Shown one piece after another: positions 59,551 to 64,000 of a stretch of 64,000 nt of DNA. Made by a program: the position numbers and the translations under genes. The notes beneath the pieces are model-generated. The model was given only the letters and a program-made list of their open reading frames with translations, was not told the origin of the DNA and searched no databases. Position 1 is the stretch's first letter. Each line of letters opens with the position of its first letter. The DNA is from Ephemerocybe angulata (Eukaryota > Basidiomycota > Agaricomycetes > Agaricales > Psathyrellaceae). The stretch spans positions 496,001 through 560,000 of the forward strand of contig JAACJK010000111.1 of the NCBI GenBank assembly GCA_013368325.1. Direction: 5' to 3'.

Positions 59551-61542
59551 TCAAGTCTGAAGGTGGATACGGACGTGCTGGCCAAGGTTATCGCGCCTGC
59601 TGAACGTTTTGTCGCAACCGTTGTAGGGGCACGGATGAGCTGAGGTTGAGAACGTAAGCTGAGGTGTCTGTTGAGAGAGTAAATCACGTACGTTTGTCAT
59701 ACGTATGGATGCTTCGAACGTGCCGCTTGAGGTGCTCGCCCCGTACGAAACACTTCCCGCATCCAGGGACCTCGCACATATACGCACGCTTCCCGCCCTC
59801 CCCAAGGCTATAAGGCAACGAAGCCCTCCTCCCCCGCGAAGTAGTCCGCGCCGTCCTCGACGGACCACCAGAAGCCGGACTCACAGAAGAAAGAGTATTG
59901 GAAGCAGAACCGGAAGCAGACTGAGCCTCTTCCATAACGCTCTGCGACGCAAAGGAGGTAGATGCGAAGCTCGAGCTACTGTCCATCGTATGCTGCACTT
60001 CCGGCGACTCCACAGGGACATACGGGACCTTCCTGCCCCTGCTCTTCTTGATGAGATGCGGGACAGGCACGGGGAGGGGTATGGTACTGTTCTTGCGCTT
60101 ACGCCCAGGACGAGCGAGGGTGGCGGTCGCACCGTAGTGACCATTCTCGTCGAGGGTGTGAGAAGCGCCAAACGCGGCGGGGAAGGGCGCCTTCGCCGCA
60201 TGCTCCTGCTGGAGCTTGCTCATCTGGGTCACGACAGCCAGCGCGAGGGCTGCGCTGCCTTTGGCCTTTCCTTTCCCTCTGCGGGAGTGACGTTCGACAG
60301 AGATACCGCTGTGGCCCGAAATCGTGCGGTAGCCTGTATTGGCATTGTTGGAATACCTTCCGCGTGTGTCGGGAGAGAAGGGGGATTCCTCGCGCGACGG
60401 GCTAAAGTTCCTGGAGGGAGAGCTGGAAGGCTGGTACACGTCGTCGTCGTCGTCCTCGGGAGACGCATCGTCAGAGCCGAGAATGTTGTCGTACGAGGGC
60501 GAGGGGTTGAAGTCCGCGCTGAACCTCGAGCGGCGCGTTCTGGGCGCGATGGGTGGAGGGGCGGTGAACGGGTGGCTGTCGATCTCAGCCTTTGGTGGAG
60601 CGGGTGGAGCGGGTCGAACGGACGAAGGGCGCGGGCAAGGTGGCCTCAGGCCGGCGAGAGCGGAGACACCAAAATTGCTGGCTTGGAAAGTGGTAGGACG
60701 GGTGTGCTTGACGTCCTCGGCGGGTACCCAGCCAGTGAGACCCCGAGAAGCAAACGGAGATTGTTGAGGACGAGCAGGGGCTGGCGAAGTCTGTGCCAAA
60801 GGGAGACCTAGGAATGACGCGGGAATCGGGTTGCGCTTTTGGGCGAGGTCGGCTGGAGAAACACATTCGTGCTGAGGGCCAGGGGACAAGGTTACGTCTG
60901 GCGAGCCACTCGATTCGAGGAATCGACGAAGGGATGACGAGACTTGAGAGGTGTAGCTGTCGGGGGACGTCGAAGATTGGATGTTCGACGGACTCGCTGG
61001 AGCGAGTCGAGCAAGCAGTTGTTGAGGCATCGTCGAAGAGTCCACTTGAAACGCGGGTGCATCGTGGTGGGGATCGGGGGTGGAGACATGCTCGGGGACG
61101 GATGCACTGTGAAGAAGATGAAAAGGATCTGAAGGGGAAGCCGATAACCCGTTCCAAGCCGACGCGCAGGACGCGTCTGGATACTGTAACGATGGCGGGG
61201 TAGAAGAGCTGGTATTTGTTGATCCGTTGAGTGACGCTGAGTCGGCTGACGAAGTTCCTGGAGCGTCGTTAGCATGGCACATGCACGTTACACGTACCAC
61301 GAACCTATGCTCTGTGACAGAAGAGTGCTAATGGTTTGAGACCACGACTCAGGAATCCGAAAGGCACTTGCATCTGATGGCCAAATGTCCGAAGCAATAT
61401 CGTTCGAGGTCTGCCAACGGTCGCTCAGAGAGAGGTTAGGAGCCTGCTTCGAGAAATGTGAGGCAACAGGATCTTCAAAGGACTCGAGATCGTTCCCTTT
61501 ACGGAAAGGACTATCAATTTCGAGGAACGAACTGAAGTCCAT
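59551..61542 (-). CDS. C2H2 zinc-finger transcription factor (two fingers)
   Basis: CDS complement of 61305-61542, 59692-61257, 59551-59639; 630 residues, in frame. The intron after QSIG contains CTAACGAC. The DNA-binding part is at the extreme C-terminus: YMCEVPGCGKCFVRGEHLKRHVRSIH, then PHPCPYNGCDKTFSRRDNLGQHVRIH, the second finger split by an intron just before it. The spacing and HTYDKPHPCP linker resemble the Msn2/Msn4-like stress factors, but the fingers alone do not settle orthology. The long N-terminal part is Ser/Pro-rich with an acidic stretch (EDDDDDV) and a basic RKRKNS. It is divergent from the eL37 gene. Confidence 0.85.
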
Positions 61543-62047
61543 TGCCCGTCAGCCACCTTGTCTAAAGGAGGAGGGATGGTCGTAAAGGAGACAGGATGCG
61601 ACTGTCCTCCCCTCTGCCCATTTTGTAAGGCCGACCCAGGCCAGTAGATTTTGTTGGTTTCAAAATGACGATCTTCAGACTCTGGCCTCGCGAGATGGGC
61701 TAGCTCGCTATCGAAGGATTTGGCGCCTGGTGACGTGCACGGTAAGGCGCTAACCGAAGGACGACGCAATGAACAGATACCCCTGGCATGAGCGAAGCTT
61801 ATCTGTGTCTGGGTGTTCCAGCTCAGCTTTCCTACAGTATCCCAGCGTTTTCTTTCGGATTTCTTGCAGTTTTGCTTGGACTTTATGACTTCACAGCTGC
61901 AGGTCGGGAACAAGGAGGTGAATATGATCCGAATCCGGCAAGTCCGTTCCACGGCCCGGGTTTTCCCACCCTCCAGAAACTCTGGACGCCGCCATCGCGT
62001 AGTCATCCCCACCACCGACCGCCCCCAGTCCTCAAGAATACGTCGAG
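61543..62047. promoter_or_regulatory. Divergent promoter region (C2H2 factor / eL37)
   Basis: The 505 nt between the two start codons must serve both genes. An open plus-strand frame at 61788-62054 has no domain and is likely chance. Confidence 0.4.
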
Positions 62048-62729
62048 ATGGTGAGTTATGTCGCTTTATGAAGGGTTGCAGGCCGTCTGGAGAGATTCTA
62101 CGCCGTTGGAATGGCGTTTTGGGATGGATTTGGGGTGGATGCGGCGAAATTGGATTGGATGAGGTTTGGGGAAACGTTGGAAGATTGAGCCCGCGGCAGT
62201 GGGATCCCTCGTTTTCTGTGCCCTATGTCGCCGGGAACGTCGTGCTGACCAGTTTCCTTCCTTTGCGTGCTCTCGGTGCTGTAGACGAAAGGTGCGTACT
62301 TTAATTCGTTATCCCACCCGAAGTTGTGCTGATCTTGCATCTAGGTACCTCGTCCTTCGGTAAGCGCCACACCAAGACCCACACGCTCTGCAGGCGTTGT
62401 GGCCAACGTGCCTTCCACAGGCAGCACAAAAGTACGACCGATCGACTACCTAGGCAATATACCTGAATGTTGACCGTGCTCTCTTTCAGCCTGCGCCCAG
62501 TGTGGATACCCCTCCGCCAAGCTGAGGTCGTTCGAGTGGGGCCAGAAGGCCAAGCGCCGAAAGACCACTGGTACCGGCAGGATGAGGTACTTGAAGGATG
62601 TTTCCAGGAGGTTCAAGAACGGCTTCCGGTGCGTGTGTATGTCTCTTGCCCGGCGGTTCCATCTACTTACCGGCCGTCTTCAGGGAGAACACCACTGCCA
62701 CCAAGAAGTCGAAGCCCACCTCCGATTAA
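62048..62729 (+). CDS. RPL37: Large-subunit ribosomal protein eL37
   Basis: CDS join 62048-62050, 62285-62291, 62345-62431, 62490-62628, 62684-62729; 93 residues. The protein reads [20 protein letters not shown]…, with zinc-ribbon cysteines in [10 protein letters not shown] and [10 protein letters not shown], then [20 protein letters not shown]. This matches eL37 in length and sequence. The first exon is only the ATG and the second is a 7-nt microexon (ACGAAAG). Both are confirmed by the otherwise invariant [11 protein letters not shown]. Five exons for 93 codons is typical of fungal ribosomal genes. It is cytosolic and structural in the 60S subunit. Confidence 0.95.
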
Positions 62730-63444
62730 ACGCTTCGCTCGTCTTGATGCATATCATGTACCATGCTACCCACATGCCAAAATACACTATGGCCATGCCC
62801 ATCCTTCATCTGTTCAGGGGAATCAGAACGCAAGATGTTTCTTTCACGACGTTGTACTTTCATATTCGCAGCCTGCATCGAATTCATATCTTGGGGTTAC
62901 AGGCCTGGGCTGGCTCTCGGTCACATCGATGCGCTTTCATGAGTACTGCCCTCGTCCATAAACTCAGTCCCGTAGTTCTATGCCTCAGGTGTCGATCCTG
63001 AGCCGCGGCTCATTGCAGAAGCTATTGGGGCATTTTACCAAAACGACAGAACACGCAAAATTGCCAGAAAATCTGCCCTGCCATCACGATGGTCGGAACA
63101 GCAGCAAGGTTCTATAGAATAACAATTAATAGGGAGCTCGCACAGGCAGTGGAAGCTGGCACATTCCCTGCCGGAAATGAAACCATCGTTCACAGATTCA
63201 TGCCACGTTCCGGATCGCGTCAACTACAACGCCCAGGGTATGGTTCCCTTGGAAAATAGGAGGCTCCTTCTGAAATGCTTCGAAGCATTCAAGCAATTCA
63301 TGGTGGGTCTTGCATGGGCACCATATTGAAGCATATTGAAATACCTAATGAGTTGCAGGTGGCTCCCCCCATCTGACAGTCCCTTTAGTTCCTCGCTGAC
63401 AGATGAAATAATTTGACTTTCCAACATTGCAACCTCCAGAGCCC
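62730..63444. other. Intergenic, no RPC1 upstream exons
   Basis: No supported gene. A frame from the ATG near 63091 (MVGTAARFYRITINREL…) runs ~80 codons without known domains. It contains none of the sequence expected upstream of the RNA polymerase III fragment that follows. Confidence 0.35.
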
Positions 63445-64000
63445 TACCGTAAAATTGACGCTGCGAAGGTTATCAGCACGCCTATCATCAGCTGTAAACT
63501 CGTCACTCGTATTGTCAAGGGACGACTTGAGAAGACCCTTCTCGGAGAAGTGAGTGGACAGCTAGCTTTCGTCAGGGATAAATAATTAAATCGACCACAG
63601 ATTTCTAGCGTCTTTGAAGAGGCTTGGGCCCCTCAATATACCTACATCGGTATCATTATTGATACAGAAGCAATCCAAAAACTTCACGTTCGCCCCATTT
63701 TGCAATAGCTTTTCATAATATTCTCAGGATTACGAACGTCTTGCAGCTGGAGTTGACTTTGGATGACATCAAATGGGCGATCGTCAATGCAAAGAAGCTC
63801 AAGATCAAGCAGGAGTCGATTACTGTCATCCCCCGCAGAAACCGTCTGCGCATCTACATCGACGGAGAGGACAAGTTCTACCGTTTGCGAGAGCTGAGGC
63901 GCACCCTTGCTGACGTTGTCGTGAAGGTAGATGTTCAAAAGGCTACCGTGTTTGCACCTCTAACTCATTGCGATAGGGTCTGCCTACCATCCAACGTGCT
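63445..64000 (+). pseudogene. RPC1: 5'-truncated piece of RNA polymerase III largest subunit
   Basis: Exons up to 63549, 63601-63687, 63747-63926 and 63977-64000 (cut by the window edge), all in phase 0 with no stops. The protein reads IDAAKVISTPIISCKLV, RIVKGRLEKTLLGE, TEAIQKLHLELTLDDI, FYRLRELRRTLADVVVKG, LPTIQRA. These match the region downstream of the trigger-loop area of RPC1/RPC160. The preceding ~1000 residues are absent, because eL37 lies only ~700 nt upstream. I call it a fragment. The remaining exons may continue past 64000. An active but shortened gene cannot be ruled out. Confidence 0.7.

Noticed and set aside
1..64000. CRISPR arrays, bacterial operons, tRNA or rRNA genes
   Set aside because: No spaced repeats, no ribosome-binding/operon layout, and no convincing tRNA or rRNA seen by eye; a tRNA scan was not possible.

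Overview
The window looks like nuclear DNA from a mushroom-forming basidiomycete (Agaricomycetes). Genes are split by many 45-70 nt GT-AG introns, often with a CTAAC-type branch point. Lineage-typical families are present: a FunK1 fungal kinase, a DUF6534-like membrane protein, an alpha-kinase, the agaric integrase-core transposase family, and fungal calpain-like proteases. Nothing bacterial or viral was seen. All gene models are hand-spliced; where exon coordinates are given, the reading frame was checked through the junctions.

Region 1 (0-36.3 kb) is an accessory, duplication-rich segment built around four calpain-like genes (C1 minus strand 2.3-5.1 kb; C2, C3 and C4 plus strand at 15.5-18.0, 18.5-21.5 and 30.6-33.5 kb). 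C1 and C4 keep the Cys-His-Asn triad. C2 has Thr in place of the catalytic Cys. C3 keeps the Cys but has Leu and His in place of the catalytic His and Asn. Between C1 and C2 lie four copies of a small gene resembling I9-type protease inhibitors (two intact, two broken) on large inverted repeats that flank an OPI1-like regulator. A 281-bp hAT-like MITE with an 8-bp target duplication sits in an OPI1 intron. A family of ~420-residue proteins of unknown function (copies at 21.7, 34.1 and 54.3 kb) follows C3 and C4. Just behind the first copy is a 5.9-kb element with perfect 26-bp terminal inverted repeats and a 7-bp target duplication, carrying an integrase-core transposase and an alpha-kinase.

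Region 2 (36.3-48.5 kb) holds a two-finger GATA factor of the SRE/URBS1 siderophore-repressor type. It has a ~2-kb intron inside finger 1 and a cluster of GATA motifs far upstream. Next to it is a large Ser/Pro-rich unknown protein with an acidic tail.

Region 3 (48.5-64 kb) is sparse at first (48.5-52 kb). It then holds a secreted intradiol dioxygenase, a small basic/coiled protein, the third ~420-residue paralogue, a FunK1 kinase that starts late, a two-finger C2H2 factor, ribosomal protein eL37 with a 7-nt microexon, and a 5'-truncated piece of the RNA polymerase III largest-subunit gene running off the right edge.
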